A stretch of 64,000 nucleotides of DNA from Streptomyces sp. CoH27 (GCF_020181035.1 NZ_JAIQYY010000013.1:140562-204561); one strand, 5' to 3'. Positions 1 to 8,388 are shown, numbered from the stretch's first letter. Notes: generated from the sequence alone by a model not told the origin. Numbers and translations are program-made.

Positions 1-1135
1 CCTCGTGGTCGAGCTGGACGACCCCGATGGCGCCCAGAACACGGACGTCCTTCACCCCCGGCAGGTCCGAGGCCGGCGCCAGTCCATCCCGCAGACCCGC
101 CTCGATCCGCTTGACCTCCGACAGCCAGTCCTGCCCCAGCAGCAGTCCGACCGAGGCGCAGGCGACGGCCGCCGCGAGCGGGTTGCCCATGAACGTCGGG
201 CCGTGCGCGAGCACCGGCACCTCGCCCCGCGAGATGCCGTCGGCGACCCGCGCGGTGCACAGCGTCGCCGCCATCGTCAGATAGCCGCCGGTCAGCGCCT
301 TGCCCACGCACATCACATCCGGGGTGACGGCCGCGTGGTCCGCCGCGAACAGCGCACCCGTACGGCCGAACCCGGTGGCGATCTCGTCGAACACCAGCAG
401 CACGTCGTGCGCGTCGCACGCCTCGCGCAGCACCCGCAGATAGGCGGGGGAGTGGAAGCGCATCCCGCCCGCGCCCTGCACCACCGGCTCCACGATCACC
501 GCGGCCAGTTCGTCCGCGTGGCGTGCGATCAGCTCACGCAGCCGGTCCGCGTACGACTCCTCGTACTCCACCGGGGGCGCGTCGGCGAACACCTGGCGCG
601 GCAGCACGCCGGACCACAGCTCGTGCATCCCGCCCTCGGGGTCGCACACGGACATCGGCTGCCAGGTGTCGCCGTGGTAGCCGCCGCGCCAGGTCAGCAG
701 GCGCCGCTTGCCCGGGCGGCCGAGCGAACGCCAGTACTGGAGGCACATCTTCACGGCGACCTCGACCGACACCGAGCCGGAGTCGGCCAGGAAGACATGC
801 TCCAGGCCCTCGGGCGACATGTCGACAAGGAGCTTTGCGAGCCGTACGGCGGGCTCGTGCGTGAGCCCGCCGAACATCACATGGCTCATCCGGCCGAGCT
901 GCCGCCGGGCCGCCTCGTTGAGGACCGGGTGGTTGTAGCCGTGGATCGCCGACCACCAGGACGACATGCCGTCCACCAGCTCGCCCGAGCCGTCCGCGAG
1001 CCGGAGCCGGACCCCGCTCGCCGACTCCACGACGAGCGGTTCGACACGCCCGGGCATCGGTCCGTACGGATGCCACACGTGCCGCCGGTCCAGCTCCAGC
1101 AGGTCGGGCACGCTCGGGCCGGGCAGGTCAGGCAT
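1..1135 (-). CDS. bioA: BioA, DAPA aminotransferase (3' end outside window)
   Basis: Adenosylmethionine-8-amino-7-oxononanoate aminotransferase, the SAM-dependent transaminase that turns KAPA into DAPA in biotin synthesis. The translation begins [18 protein letters not shown] and continues open to the window edge (378 codons seen, C-terminus missing). Class III PLP-enzyme features are visible: the WHPYG entry motif, [12 protein letters not shown], the cofactor-phosphate region, and GKALTGG with the predicted Schiff-base lysine at residue 279. The ATG lies 8 bases inside the end of bioB, so the two are translationally coupled in a bioB-bioA operon. Identity is secure; only the C-terminus is unseen. 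Confidence 0.93.
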   Translation of the reverse strand, partial: MPDLPGPSVPDLLELDRRHVWHPYGPMPGRVEPLVVESASGVRLRLADGSGELVDGMSSWWSAIHGYNHPVLNEAARRQLGRMSHVMFGGLTHEPAVRLAKLLVDMSPEGLEHVFLADSGSVSVEVAVKMCLQYWRSLGRPGKRRLLTWRGGYHGDTWQPMSVCDPEGGMHELWSGVLPRQVFADAPPVEYEESYADRLRELIARHADELAAVIVEPVVQGAGGMRFHSPAYLRVLREACDAHDVLLVFDEIATGFGRTGALFAADHAAVTPDVMCVGKALTGGYLTMAATLCTARVADGISRGEVPVLAHGPTFMGNPLAAAVACASVGLLLGQDWLSEVKRIEAGLRDGLAPASDLPGVKDVRVLGAIGVVQLDHE

Positions 1136-2345
1136 TGGGTGCGAGGTCCGTTCCGGCACCCCGGCGGCGGACGGCGACGAGGTCGGTGCGCGCCTCGTGT
1201 GCGGCGGGCGCCGCGGCCGTGGCCGCCGTACCGCACCCGTCCGCACCCTCGTGCGAGCCGCAGACGGACCCGCATCCGGCACCCTCGTGCGAGCCGCATC
1301 CGGCGCTCTCGTGCGCTCCGCAGCCGCCGGTGGCCGCCGTCGCGCGGTGCTCGGGCAGGGTCACCTCGCCGGCGCCCTCCACCTCGAACCCGGCGTCCGC
1401 GATCATCTCCAGGTCGGCCTTGCCGGCCTGGCCCTCGGTGGTCAGGTAGTCGCCGAGGAAGATGGAGTTGGCCAGGTGCAGGGCGAGGGGCTGCATCGTG
1501 CGCAGATGAACCTCGCGGCCGCCCGCGATGCGCACCTCGACGTCCGGGCACACGAAACGGACCATCGCCAGGATCCTGAGGCAGCGCTGCGGGGTGAGGT
1601 TCCACTCCTTGGCCAGCGGGGTGCCCTCGACCGGGATCAAGAAGTTGACCGGGACCGAGTCGGGGTCCAGCTCGCGCAGCGAGAAGACCACGTCGACCAG
1701 GTCCTCGTCGCTCTCGCCCATGCCCGCGATCAGGCCGGAGCAGGCGGACAGGCCGGCGGCGTGCGCCTTGTTCACCGTGTCCACCCGGTCCGCGTAGGTG
1801 TGGGTGGTGGTGATGTCCGCGTACGTCCCCTCGGACGTGTTGAGGTTGTGGTTGTAGGCGTCCGCGCCCGCCTCGCGCAGCCGCTCGGCCTGGCCGTCGG
1901 AGAGCAGCCCGAGGCAGGCGCACACCTCGACGCCCTCGTTCTGATCCTTGATCGCCTTGATGGTGCCGGCGACCCGCTCCACGTCACGGTCGGTCGGACC
2001 GCGCCCGGACGCCACCAGACAGACCCGCTTGGCACCGCCGGCCAGCCCGGCCGCCGCGGCCCTGGAGGCCTCGTCGGGCTTGAGCCAGGTGTACTTCAGG
2101 ATGCCGGTGTCGGAGCCGAGCCGCTGGGAGCAGTAGGAGCAGTCCTCCGGACACAGACCCGACTTCAGGTTCACCAGATAGTTGAGCTTCACCCGGCGCC
2201 CGAACCAGTGCCGGCGCACCTTTCCGGCCGCGGCCACCACATCGAGTACGTCGTCGTCGGAGGTGGCCAGTACGGCGAGCGCTTCCTCGCGGGTCGGCAG
2301 CTCGCGCCGAAGCCCCTTGTCCACCAGCGTGTTCAGCAGGTCCAT
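1128..2345 (-). CDS. bioB: BioB, biotin synthase
   Basis: Radical-SAM biotin synthase inserting sulfur into dethiobiotin. The start [11 protein letters not shown] at 2345 is chosen because AGGA lies 9 bases upstream and the family normally begins here; an in-frame ATG at 2396 exists but adds 17 residues unlike the family. The radical-SAM CxxxCxxC is at C65/C69/C72 (CPEDCSYC). 405 aa, longer than E. coli BioB because of a Gly/Cys/His-rich tail (residues about 340-372, five Cys and three His in GCGSHEG-like units) followed by a charged end. First gene of a leftward operon with bioA, divergent from bioF. Confidence 0.95.
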   Translation of the reverse strand: MDLLNTLVDKGLRRELPTREEALAVLATSDDDVLDVVAAAGKVRRHWFGRRVKLNYLVNLKSGLCPEDCSYCSQRLGSDTGILKYTWLKPDEASRAAAAGLAGGAKRVCLVASGRGPTDRDVERVAGTIKAIKDQNEGVEVCACLGLLSDGQAERLREAGADAYNHNLNTSEGTYADITTTHTYADRVDTVNKAHAAGLSACSGLIAGMGESDEDLVDVVFSLRELDPDSVPVNFLIPVEGTPLAKEWNLTPQRCLRILAMVRFVCPDVEVRIAGGREVHLRTMQPLALHLANSIFLGDYLTTEGQAGKADLEMIADAGFEVEGAGEVTLPEHRATAATGGCGAHESAGCGSHEGAGCGSVCGSHEGADGCGTAATAAAPAAHEARTDLVAVRRRGAGTDLAPNA

Positions 2346-2403
2346 GAGGTCCGATCCTGTCCTACGGGACCGCCCCGGGCCAAGGAGAGTTTGCACAACA
2401 CAG

Positions 2404-2431
2404 ACGGTTCACCGTGTGGGTATTGCCACAC
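2404..2431. promoter_or_regulatory. Palindromes between divergent bioB and bioF
   Basis: Two overlapping inverted repeats sit in the 147-bp gap between bioB and bioF: ACGGT-TC-ACCGT at 2404-2415 and GTGTGG-N6-CCACAC at 2414-2431. Their position between divergent biotin genes makes a biotin-responsive operator likely (inference); which regulator (BioQ-type TetR, bifunctional BirA or other) cannot be read from this window, because no regulator gene is adjacent. Confidence 0.45.
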
Positions 2432-2492
2432 CCTGGGCGGCTGGTCGTCCCGCTAGGGTCTGTCCGCTACCTACAAAAGCCCCGGAGGACCC

Positions 2493-3620
2493 ATGGCGTT
2501 CGGCTGGATCGACGACCAGGCCGAGGCGCGCCGCCGCGCCGGACTTGTACGGACCCTGCGCCCGCGCCCCGCCGACTCAGCCCTGCTGGATCTGGCGAGC
2601 AACGACTACCTGGGCCTCGCCCACCACCCCGAGGTCGTCGAGGGCGCGGCCGGGGCGGCGCGGACCTGGGGCGGCGGGTCCACCGGCTCCCGGCTGGTCA
2701 CCGGCACCACCGAATTGCACACCGAGCTGGAGCGCGAGCTGGCCGCCTTCTGCGGCGTGGAGGCGGCCCTGGTCTTCTCCTCCGGCTACGCGGCGAACCT
2801 GGCCGCGGTCACCACGCTCGGCCCGCACGGCTCGCTGATCGTCTCCGACGCGGGCAACCACGCCTCCCTCATCGACGGCTGCCGGCTCGCCCGCGGTGAG
2901 CGGCAGGTGGTGGGGCACGCGGACCCGGAGGCGGTGCGCAAGGCGCTGACCACGCACGCGGGCGAGGCGATCGTCGTCTCCGACACGGTGTTCTCCGTGG
3001 ACGGCGACGCGGCTCCGCTGGCCGCGCTGGCCGAGGCGTGCCGGGAGCACGGGGCCGGGCTGGTCGTGGACGACGCGCACGGGCTCGGGGTACTGGGCGA
3101 GGGCGGCCGGGGAGCGCCGTACGCGGCCGGGCTCGCGGGCGCCGCGGACGTGGTGGTCACGGCCACCCTGTCCAAGTCGCTGGGCAGTCAGGGCGGGGTG
3201 GTGCTGGGACCGGCGCGGGTGATCGACCATCTGGTCAACGCGGCCCGGACCTTCATCTTCGACACGGGCCTGGCCCCGGCGGCGGCCGGTGCGGCCCTGG
3301 CGGCGCTGCGGCTGCTCGTGCGGGAGCCGGAGCGCGCGGCGCGGGCCCGTGAGGTGGCCGCGGAACTGCACGCACGGCTGACCGCCGCGGGTCTGGAGGC
3401 GGTGCGTCCGGACGCCGCGGTGGTCTCCGTGCGAGCTCCGTCCCCGGAGCAGGCCGTGCGCTGGGCGGCCGACTGCCGTACGGCAGGGCTGGCCGTGGGC
3501 TGCTTCCGTCCTCCTTCCGTGCCCGACGGCATCTCGCGGCTGAGGCTGACCGCCCGCGCGGACCTGTCCGGGGCCGAGATCGAACGCGCTGTACGGGTGA
3601 TCGGCGAAACGCGACCATGA
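2493..3620 (+). CDS. bioF: BioF, 8-amino-7-oxononanoate synthase
   Basis: PLP-dependent alpha-oxoamine synthase condensing pimeloyl-thioester with L-alanine to KAPA, the first committed ring-forming step of biotin synthesis. 375 aa, normal family length. Visible: LASNDYLGLAHHPEV near the N-terminus, GGGSTGSRLVTG, DDAHGLGVLG, and TATLSKSLGSQGG with the PLP lysine at residue 228. ATG is preceded by a good GGAGG seven bases upstream. Transcribed divergently from bioB-bioA, so the biotin genes share one control region. Confidence 0.95.
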   Translation: MAFGWIDDQAEARRRAGLVRTLRPRPADSALLDLASNDYLGLAHHPEVVEGAAGAARTWGGGSTGSRLVTGTTELHTELERELAAFCGVEAALVFSSGYAANLAAVTTLGPHGSLIVSDAGNHASLIDGCRLARGERQVVGHADPEAVRKALTTHAGEAIVVSDTVFSVDGDAAPLAALAEACREHGAGLVVDDAHGLGVLGEGGRGAPYAAGLAGAADVVVTATLSKSLGSQGGVVLGPARVIDHLVNAARTFIFDTGLAPAAAGAALAALRLLVREPERAARAREVAAELHARLTAAGLEAVRPDAAVVSVRAPSPEQAVRWAADCRTAGLAVGCFRPPSVPDGISRLRLTARADLSGAEIERAVRVIGETRP

Positions 3621-3656
3621 GTCGGCGTGACACGGCCGTGCTTCACCGGTTGCTGG

Positions 3657-3878
3657 TCAGATGGCGGTGAGGAACTCCGCCCAGCTGTCGGCCGAGAAGA
3701 GCAGTGCGGGTCCGGCCGGGCTCTTGGAGTCCCGTACGGCGAGCAGTCCGGCCGAGGGACCGGAGCACGGCCGCGCCGTCTCCACACAGTTGTTGGCTCC
3801 CGTGCTGTAGCTGCTGCGCAGCCAGCTCACGTCGTGCAGGTCGGTACTGGCAGGGACGTTCCGAGGCAGTGTTGACAT
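3657..3878 (-). CDS. DUF397 small protein
   Basis: 73-aa DUF397 protein (WLRSSYSTGANNCVETA, VRDSKSPAGPALLFS, WAEFLTAI are the typical family blocks). DUF397 proteins in Streptomyces are encoded beside XRE-DUF5753 regulators and HATPase proteins and are thought to act as their partners in development or antibiotic control (WhiJ-type modules). Here it lies 15 bases downstream of the XRE gene on the same strand. Exact role unknown. Confidence 0.88.
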   Translation of the reverse strand: MSTLPRNVPASTDLHDVSWLRSSYSTGANNCVETARPCSGPSAGLLAVRDSKSPAGPALLFSADSWAEFLTAI

Positions 3879-3893
3879 GGGGGGTGTGCCTCC

Positions 3894-4754
3894 TTACGCG
3901 CCGTCACCTATCCCGGCGATGTAGTCCAACGATTCCTCGGGGGAAAGGGCGTGGAACTGAAGGGTTGTGAAGGCCTCGGAGTAGGCCATGAGGTCTTCTT
4001 TCCGCTCCAGGTAGAGGCTACTCGTCAACTGGTCGAGAACAACCACGTCCAGATCAGAAGTGCTCGGAAATGAGAAAATAACAAAAGGCCCGGTGAGGCC
4101 CACATGGGCGCCGGCCCCGAACGGCAGTACCTGAAGCCGGACTTGGGGTAGCCGGGCGGCCTCCAGCAGCCGCTCCAGCTGCCGGGCCATCACCTCGGGG
4201 CCGCCGACCTCGCGCCGCAGCACCGCCTCGTCCAGTACCGCGCACAGCGTCAGCGGCGGGTCCGAGCGCAGCACGTCCTGCCGGGCCAGCCGCACCTCCA
4301 CCAGCGTGTCCAGGCGCTCCTCGTCCAGATCGGGCACGGCCGCCCGGGTCACCGCGCGGGCGTACTCGGGCGTCTGGAGCAGTCCCGGCACCACCGTGGT
4401 CTCCAGGGTGCGCATCGCGCTCGCCTGCGACTCCAGGCTGATGAAATCCCGGTACGTGGGCGGCAGCACCCCGCGGTAGGCGTGCCACCAGCGGTGCCGC
4501 TCGCCCGCCCTCTCGGAGCCCGCCAGCATCAGCAGCAACTCGCGCAGATGCCCGTCCCGCACCCCGTAGGCGTCCAGCAGCGAGCGCACATCGGCCGGTT
4601 TCACCCCGCTGGCACCGGTCTCGATCCGGCTCACCTTCGACTGGTGCCAGCCGACCAGCCGGGCCGCCTCACCGCTCGTGAGCCCAGCACCGGTGCGCAG
4701 CATGCGCAGTTCGGCGCCCAGTTTGCGGCGCCGCACCGCCGGACCGTTCTGCAT
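3894..4754 (-). CDS. XRE-family regulator with DUF5753 (WhiJ-like)
   Basis: 286 aa. N-terminal helix-turn-helix (about residues 8-65: LRMLRTGAGLTSGEAARLVG, then WHQSKVSRIETGASG) followed by a DUF5753 sensor/partner domain (about 95-275, starting near ISLESQASAMRTLETTVVPG and LLQTPEYARAV). This architecture matches the WhiJ-like regulators that occur in many paralogues in streptomycetes. Next gene downstream is DUF397; divergent upstream is an anti-sigma-factor-like HATPase, giving the complete three-part module. Confidence 0.9.
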   Translation of the reverse strand: MQNGPAVRRRKLGAELRMLRTGAGLTSGEAARLVGWHQSKVSRIETGASGVKPADVRSLLDAYGVRDGHLRELLLMLAGSERAGERHRWWHAYRGVLPPTYRDFISLESQASAMRTLETTVVPGLLQTPEYARAVTRAAVPDLDEERLDTLVEVRLARQDVLRSDPPLTLCAVLDEAVLRREVGGPEVMARQLERLLEAARLPQVRLQVLPFGAGAHVGLTGPFVIFSFPSTSDLDVVVLDQLTSSLYLERKEDLMAYSEAFTTLQFHALSPEESLDYIAGIGDGA

Positions 4755-4829
4755 GGGCTCCTCCTTACTCCTTCCGGGCCGCCCGAATACGGTCTCGCGT
4801 CGTAGAGTTCACCGCTTTGGGCGACAGAT

Positions 4830-4839
4830 ATATGCATAT
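4830..4839. promoter_or_regulatory. ATATGCATAT palindrome upstream of XRE and HATPase genes
   Basis: A perfect 10-bp AT-rich palindrome lies in the 213-bp gap between the divergent XRE regulator and HATPase gene, conspicuous in DNA of over 70% GC. It is a candidate operator for the XRE protein; no experimental site is known to me, so this is inference from position and symmetry. Confidence 0.35.
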
Positions 4840-4967
4840 CCTGGTGGATCGCTCCCCGTGGCCGGTCCGGTGATGGCAGGCTGACGAGGAAGCACCAGTC
4901 CGGGACCGTACTCGAACCATCCGCTCCTTGTCGGACTGCGGTCCCGGGGGAAAGGGACGACGTCGCC

Positions 4968-5405
4968 ATGGCAGACCATCTGGAAGCATCCGTCACTCTG
5001 CCGAGCGATCCCGCCTCGGTCTCCGCCGCCCGTTCGTACGTCGTGGGGACCCTCGCGGAATGGGGTCTGCCGTCGGACACCGAAGCGGCCGACACCGTGC
5101 GGCTCATCGTCTCCGAACTCGCCACCAACGCCGTACAGCACACCTTCGGCCAGTCACCCACCTTCACGGTCGACATCGCGCTGGACCGTGACGAACATCT
5201 GCGCATCGGCGTCACGGACAGTCATCCGCGCTTCCCGAAGAGACTGCCCGCCGCAGTCCAGCAGGACAATGGCCGCGGCATGGTCATCATCCGCTGGCTC
5301 ACCGCCGAATACGGCGGCAAACTCCGTATCCGCCCGACCCGTGAGGGCGGCAAGACGGTCTCCATCGAACTGCCGTGGATGGTTCCCGCGGGGCAGCACC
5401 CCTGA
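4968..5405 (+). CDS. HATPase_c anti-sigma-factor-type protein
   Basis: 145-aa GHKL ATPase of the RsbW/SpoIIAB-like class common in streptomycetes. N-box SELATNAVQH (about residues 46-55), G1-like GVTDSHPRFPKR and G2-like NGRGMVIIRWL are visible. No transmembrane segment. Predicted to bind ATP and perhaps a sigma factor or the adjacent DUF397/XRE partners. Divergent from the XRE gene. ATG follows a purine-rich GGGGGAAAGGGA stretch. Confidence 0.85.
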   Translation: MADHLEASVTLPSDPASVSAARSYVVGTLAEWGLPSDTEAADTVRLIVSELATNAVQHTFGQSPTFTVDIALDRDEHLRIGVTDSHPRFPKRLPAAVQQDNGRGMVIIRWLTAEYGGKLRIRPTREGGKTVSIELPWMVPAGQHP

Positions 5406-5422
5406 GGGGCGGAGCGGCCCCT
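5405..5422. terminator. Hairpin between convergent HATPase and NlpC/P60 genes
   Basis: AGGGGC-GGAGCG-GCCCCT, a 6-bp GC stem immediately after the HATPase stop codon in a convergent gap of 47 bp. Likely a bidirectional terminator; there is no T-tract, as is common in Streptomyces. Confidence 0.5.
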
Positions 5423-5452
5423 CTGCTGGAGCCGCCCGCTCCTGACGGTGGA

Positions 5453-5926
5453 TCAGCTGACCCGGCCGTACCAGACGCTCTTGGTCCAGATCTTCTGGAG
5501 CCGCACCACGTCCCCGGTCTTCGGCGCGTGCCAGATCTTTCCCTGTCCGGCGTAGATGCCGACGTGGTAGACGTTCGAGCCGTAGTGGAAGAACACCAGG
5601 TCACCGACCCTGCGGTTGCCGGCCGAGATGTGGTGCGTCTTGTTGTACTGCCCGGCTGCGGTACGCGGCAGGGTCTTGCCCGCCTTCTTGAACGAGTAGA
5701 GCGTCAGCCCCGAGCAGTCGAAGCGGCGCGGTCCGGTGGCCCCCCACGCGTACGGGGCACCTTTCTTGGAGGCCGCGATCTGGAGTGCTTTCGCCGCGAG
5801 GCTCGCGGCCGAGGCGTCGGTGGCGAGACCCGGGACCACGATCGAGCCGCCGACGGCGGCCAGGGTGAGTGCCGAGGCCGTACCGGCCCGGGCCATGAGC
5901 GACGGGACACGATTGAGCGCAGTCAT
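5453..5926 (-). CDS. Secreted NlpC/P60 peptidoglycan endopeptidase
   Basis: 157-aa exported cell-wall hydrolase. The start MTALNRVPSLMARAG has GAAGGG 6 bases upstream and directly precedes a hydrophobic signal sequence ending near ATDASA; longer in-frame starts run into the riboswitch and are rejected. The NlpC/P60 core shows the catalytic Cys in RFDCSGL, the His in VYHVGIYAG and the third position in IWHAPKTG. It cleaves stem-peptide bonds, probably during growth or spore germination. Expression is expected to be controlled by the cyclic di-AMP riboswitch in its leader. Confidence 0.9.
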   Translation of the reverse strand: MTALNRVPSLMARAGTASALTLAAVGGSIVVPGLATDASAASLAAKALQIAASKKGAPYAWGATGPRRFDCSGLTLYSFKKAGKTLPRTAAGQYNKTHHISAGNRRVGDLVFFHYGSNVYHVGIYAGQGKIWHAPKTGDVVRLQKIWTKSVWYGRVS

Positions 5927-5943
5927 GCGCAACCCTTCGTCAG

Positions 5944-6158
5944 CCGCCTGTGAAGGATGACCTGTCGGATTCGGGCTGGCGAAGGTGCCCGGCCGCGTTG
6001 CCGCGGCTTCACCCCAAGGGCTGCTCGGAACCTCCGTCCGTCTGCCAGTGACGCACAGACGAACATCCGCTCCGGCGACCCGTCTTGCTTGGGTCCTCCA
6101 CTCCTGCCGATCCACTCCTGTCGACCGGTCATCCGGTGCGGCGGCAGGATTCGGCGTC
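5944..6158 (-). ncRNA. Cyclic di-AMP riboswitch (ydaO-yuaA class)
   Basis: The 5' leader of the NlpC/P60 gene carries the hallmark ydaO blocks in order on the minus strand: ACGCCGAATCCTGCC at its 5' end, GGAGGACCCA, CTTGGGGTGAA, then GCCCGAATCCGACAG and a closing ACAGGCGG about 18 bases before the start codon. ydaO riboswitches bind c-di-AMP and in actinobacteria typically precede cell-wall hydrolase genes, switching expression off at high ligand. Boundaries are approximate because they were read by eye. Confidence 0.85.
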
Positions 6159-6507
6159 CGCCCGGATCGCCCCGCCGCGGTGGCGGGGGCTTGTCGTCAG
6201 TCAGGGATCTTGACTCACCGCTGTCCGAAAATCCCAATGGATCCGGGGATTTGTGGCGTTACTCACCACTCGCCCGTTCGGGTGGACAGTGCTGTGTTCG
6301 AGTCACCGTCAGTTCCCGTACGTAGCCCCCGACCTGGGACGAAGTGCCTGCGCGTGATCGTCGGCCCGGCGCCCTGCGCAAGTCGGAAGACCCCGGAAAC
6401 GATCTGGATATACACCGGTCGGCGGTACGTCGTTCGGGCCGTTTGTGTCCCGCGCGAACGGTCACGTGTCGACACCGCTGCCCCATCGGCCCGTTCGGGC
6501 GTCCGGA
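6159..6507. other. Intergenic region upstream of the riboswitch
   Basis: About 350 bp without a gene. It must contain the leftward promoter for the riboswitch transcript; a CAAGAT hexamer near 6205 on the minus strand is a weak -10 candidate. I see no other convincing coding or structural signal. Confidence 0.4.
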
Positions 6508-6813
6508 TCAGCGGACGCCTTCCGGCGGTAGCGCGACGCGCGCAGTACGGCGTTCACCGTCCAGCACCCGCAACGCCCGTGCCAGCGTGTCCCCGTGCAG
6601 CTCCGCCTCGCCCCGCTGGTGCATCAACGCGAGGGCGTCCCGCAGCTCTGCGGCCTTGCGCACCAGGGCCTGGGCCGCGCGCAGACCCCGGTAGGTGTCG
6701 CCGTCGAGGGCCGGGTTGATCCTGCCGAGCAGGTCGACCGCCTCCAGGTAACGGTCGATCAGATCGCCCTCGGCGCGTGTCAGCGCGGGCAGCGGCGGCA
6801 GCTCCGGAAGCAT
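6508..6813 (-). CDS. Small conserved protein downstream of clpP
   Basis: 101-aa soluble, mostly alpha-helical protein of unknown function (LTRAEGDLIDRYLEAVDLLG at the N-terminus, arginine-rich C-terminus). It starts 7 bases after the ClpP-like stop codon, so the two are almost certainly co-transcribed and possibly functionally linked. I do not recognise a domain. Confidence 0.7.
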   Translation of the reverse strand: MLPELPPLPALTRAEGDLIDRYLEAVDLLGRINPALDGDTYRGLRAAQALVRKAAELRDALALMHQRGEAELHGDTLARALRVLDGERRTARVALPPEGVR

Positions 6814-6820
6814 CGTCGGC

Positions 6821-7471
6821 TCACCCCGCGTCCGGTGCGCCGGGCGTGCTCCGCCGACTGGGCACGATGCCGTCCACCAGACCGTAGGCCAGTGCCGCCG
6901 GGGCGTCCAGCACCACGTCCCGTTCCAGGTCGGCGTGCACCTGCTCCGCCGTGCGCCCGGTGTGCCGGACGAGCATCTCCTCCGCCAGCGCCCGCATCCG
7001 GCCCAACTCCTCGGCCTGGATGAAGAGGTCGCTGGGCTGACCCTGCACCGGCGCGGCCAGCTGGGGCTGCGCGATCACCATGCGCGCGCCGGGCAGCGCG
7101 AACCGCTTGCCCGGGGTGCCGGCCGCGAGCAGCAGCGCCGCGTAGGAGGCGGCCTGGCCCAGGCAGTAGGTGGCCACGTCGCAGCTGACGTAGCGCAGCG
7201 TGTCGTAGAGCGCCGTCATCGCATGGAAGGTGCCGCCGGGGGAGTTGATGTACAGCGTGATGTCCCGCTCGGGGGCCGCGTGTTCGAGGTGCATGAGCTG
7301 CGCCATCACGTCGTTGGCCGCCGTGTCGTCGAGCGGGGTGCCGAGGAAGACGATCCGGTCCTCGAAGAGCTTGCCGTAGGGATCGAGGGTGCGCGCGCCG
7401 CTGCTGGTGCGCTCGGTGAATTCCGGCAGGACATAGCGGGCGTGGGCGGCGAATTGCCGGGACATGGACAT
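6821..7471 (-). CDS. ClpP-family protein lacking the catalytic histidine
   Basis: 216-aa ClpP-fold protein. The start [10 protein letters not shown] at 7471 follows GAGAGGGG. Alignment to E. coli ClpP gives the serine at S109 ([16 protein letters not shown]) and the aspartate at D185 (ERDVVL), but the position exactly 25 residues after the serine, where the catalytic His sits, is Ala134 (MVIAQPQL instead of MIHQPLG). The codon is GCG at 7070-7072. It may therefore be a non-proteolytic or partner-dependent subunit that mixes with active ClpP paralogues. Streptomycetes carry several ClpP genes; this resembles the monocistronic extra copy. Operon with the downstream 101-aa gene. Confidence 0.88.
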   Translation of the reverse strand: MSMSRQFAAHARYVLPEFTERTSSGARTLDPYGKLFEDRIVFLGTPLDDTAANDVMAQLMHLEHAAPERDITLYINSPGGTFHAMTALYDTLRYVSCDVATYCLGQAASYAALLLAAGTPGKRFALPGARMVIAQPQLAAPVQGQPSDLFIQAEELGRMRALAEEMLVRHTGRTAEQVHADLERDVVLDAPAALAYGLVDGIVPSRRSTPGAPDAG

Positions 7472-7509
7472 ACCCCTCTCGTGGCGCGGCCGGCGATGCG
7501 GCGCTGCTT

Positions 7510-7546
7510 CTGTAAAAAATGTACAGGACGTACGTGACGTTAGAAT
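7510..7546. promoter_or_regulatory. Operator/promoter between clpP-like gene and Phd antitoxin
   Basis: AT-rich stretch with CTGTA-N7-TACAG (7510-7526), a TGTACA core (7520-7525), ACGTACGT (7528-7535) and a TAGAAT -10 hexamer (7541-7546) six bases before the antitoxin ATG, implying a leaderless or very short transcript. TGTACA is the core of known YefM operators, so autoregulation is likely; the site also covers the divergent clpP-like promoter region. Confidence 0.55.
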
Positions 7547-7552
7547 GGGGGT

Positions 7553-7840
7553 ATGGCCTACGAGATTCCGGTGACACAAGCCAGGGCTGAGCTCGCCGAC
7601 CTGATCAACCGGGTGGTGTACGGCGGTGAGCGCGTCGTCGTGACGCGGCATGGAAAGCCGCTGGTCGCGCTGGTCTCGGCCGCCGATCTGGAGCGCCTGG
7701 ACGCGCTGGACGAGGCTGCCGGTGCGGCCGAGGAGCAGATCATCAGCTCTGTCTCGGGCGTTCGCGAGGCCGGTTCCGCTCCGCGCGAACAGCGGCGGTT
7801 CGGGATCGCCGCCGAGCATCGCGGGCCCGGGGTGTCCTGA
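7553..7840 (+). CDS. Phd/YefM-family antitoxin, no toxin alongside
   Basis: 95 aa. N-terminal Phd/YefM fold ([19 protein letters not shown], then [20 protein letters not shown]) that binds DNA; the C-terminal half, which in family members wraps the toxin, is an acidic then basic tail. No Doc, YoeB or PIN gene follows: the next 230 bp lead into urease. So it is an orphan antitoxin or a repurposed repressor. Divergent from the clpP-like gene. Confidence 0.88.
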   Translation: MAYEIPVTQARAELADLINRVVYGGERVVVTRHGKPLVALVSAADLERLDALDEAAGAAEEQIISSVSGVREAGSAPREQRRFGIAAEHRGPGVS

Positions 7841-8074
7841 CCCGTGCGGGTGAACCGGTAAGACCCGTCCCGTCGTGCAGTCATCGGTGGATCAAGGTCT
7901 GGTTAACGTCGTTGAAACTCCGACGAACTAGCCTGCCGATCCACGCCACCAGGGGTTTTTCTGCCCGGATTCTTCTTGATCTTGAGAAATGTCCGTGTGT
8001 GAGACCTGACGCCGTCGTGGTGGCTGCGGCAACCGGACCCCGCACGGTCCGGAGCGAGGACTGTGAGGTGGGAC

Positions 8075-8377
8075 GTGCAACTGACCCCGCATGAGCAAGA
8101 GAGGCTGCTCATCCACGTGGCGGCCGACGTCGCCGAGAAGCGCCGGGCCCGCGGGCTGCGGCTCAACCACCCGGAGGCGGTCGCCCTCATCACGTCGCAC
8201 ATCCTCGAAGGGGCGCGTGACGGCCGTACGGTCGCCGAGCTGATGTCCTCCGGACGCAAGCTGCTCACCCGGGACGACGTGATGGAAGGCGTCCCCGAGA
8301 TGATCCACGACGTCCAGGTGGAGGCCACCTTCCCGGACGGCACCAAGCTCGTCACCGTCCACGAACCGATCATCTGA
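8075..8377 (+). CDS. ureA: UreA, urease gamma subunit
   Basis: 100-aa gamma subunit of nickel urease ([19 protein letters not shown] at the N-terminus, the Streptomyces three-gene type). GTG at 8075 is preferred over GTG at 8063 because GAGG sits six bases upstream and the family begins with this sequence. First gene of the ureABCFGD operon, which turns urea into ammonia and CO2 in the cytoplasm. Confidence 0.93.
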   Translation: MQLTPHEQERLLIHVAADVAEKRRARGLRLNHPEAVALITSHILEGARDGRTVAELMSSGRKLLTRDDVMEGVPEMIHDVQVEATFPDGTKLVTVHEPII

Positions 8378-8388
8378 CGGGGGCCGCC

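Noticed and set aside
5-1579. 524-aa open frame on the plus strand
   Set aside because: Antisense to bioA/bioB; Arg/His/Pro-rich translation without any domain, a GC-driven shadow.
8063-8377. Longer UreA from GTG at 8063
   Set aside because: The extra four residues include the ribosome-binding site for the GTG at 8075, which matches the family start.
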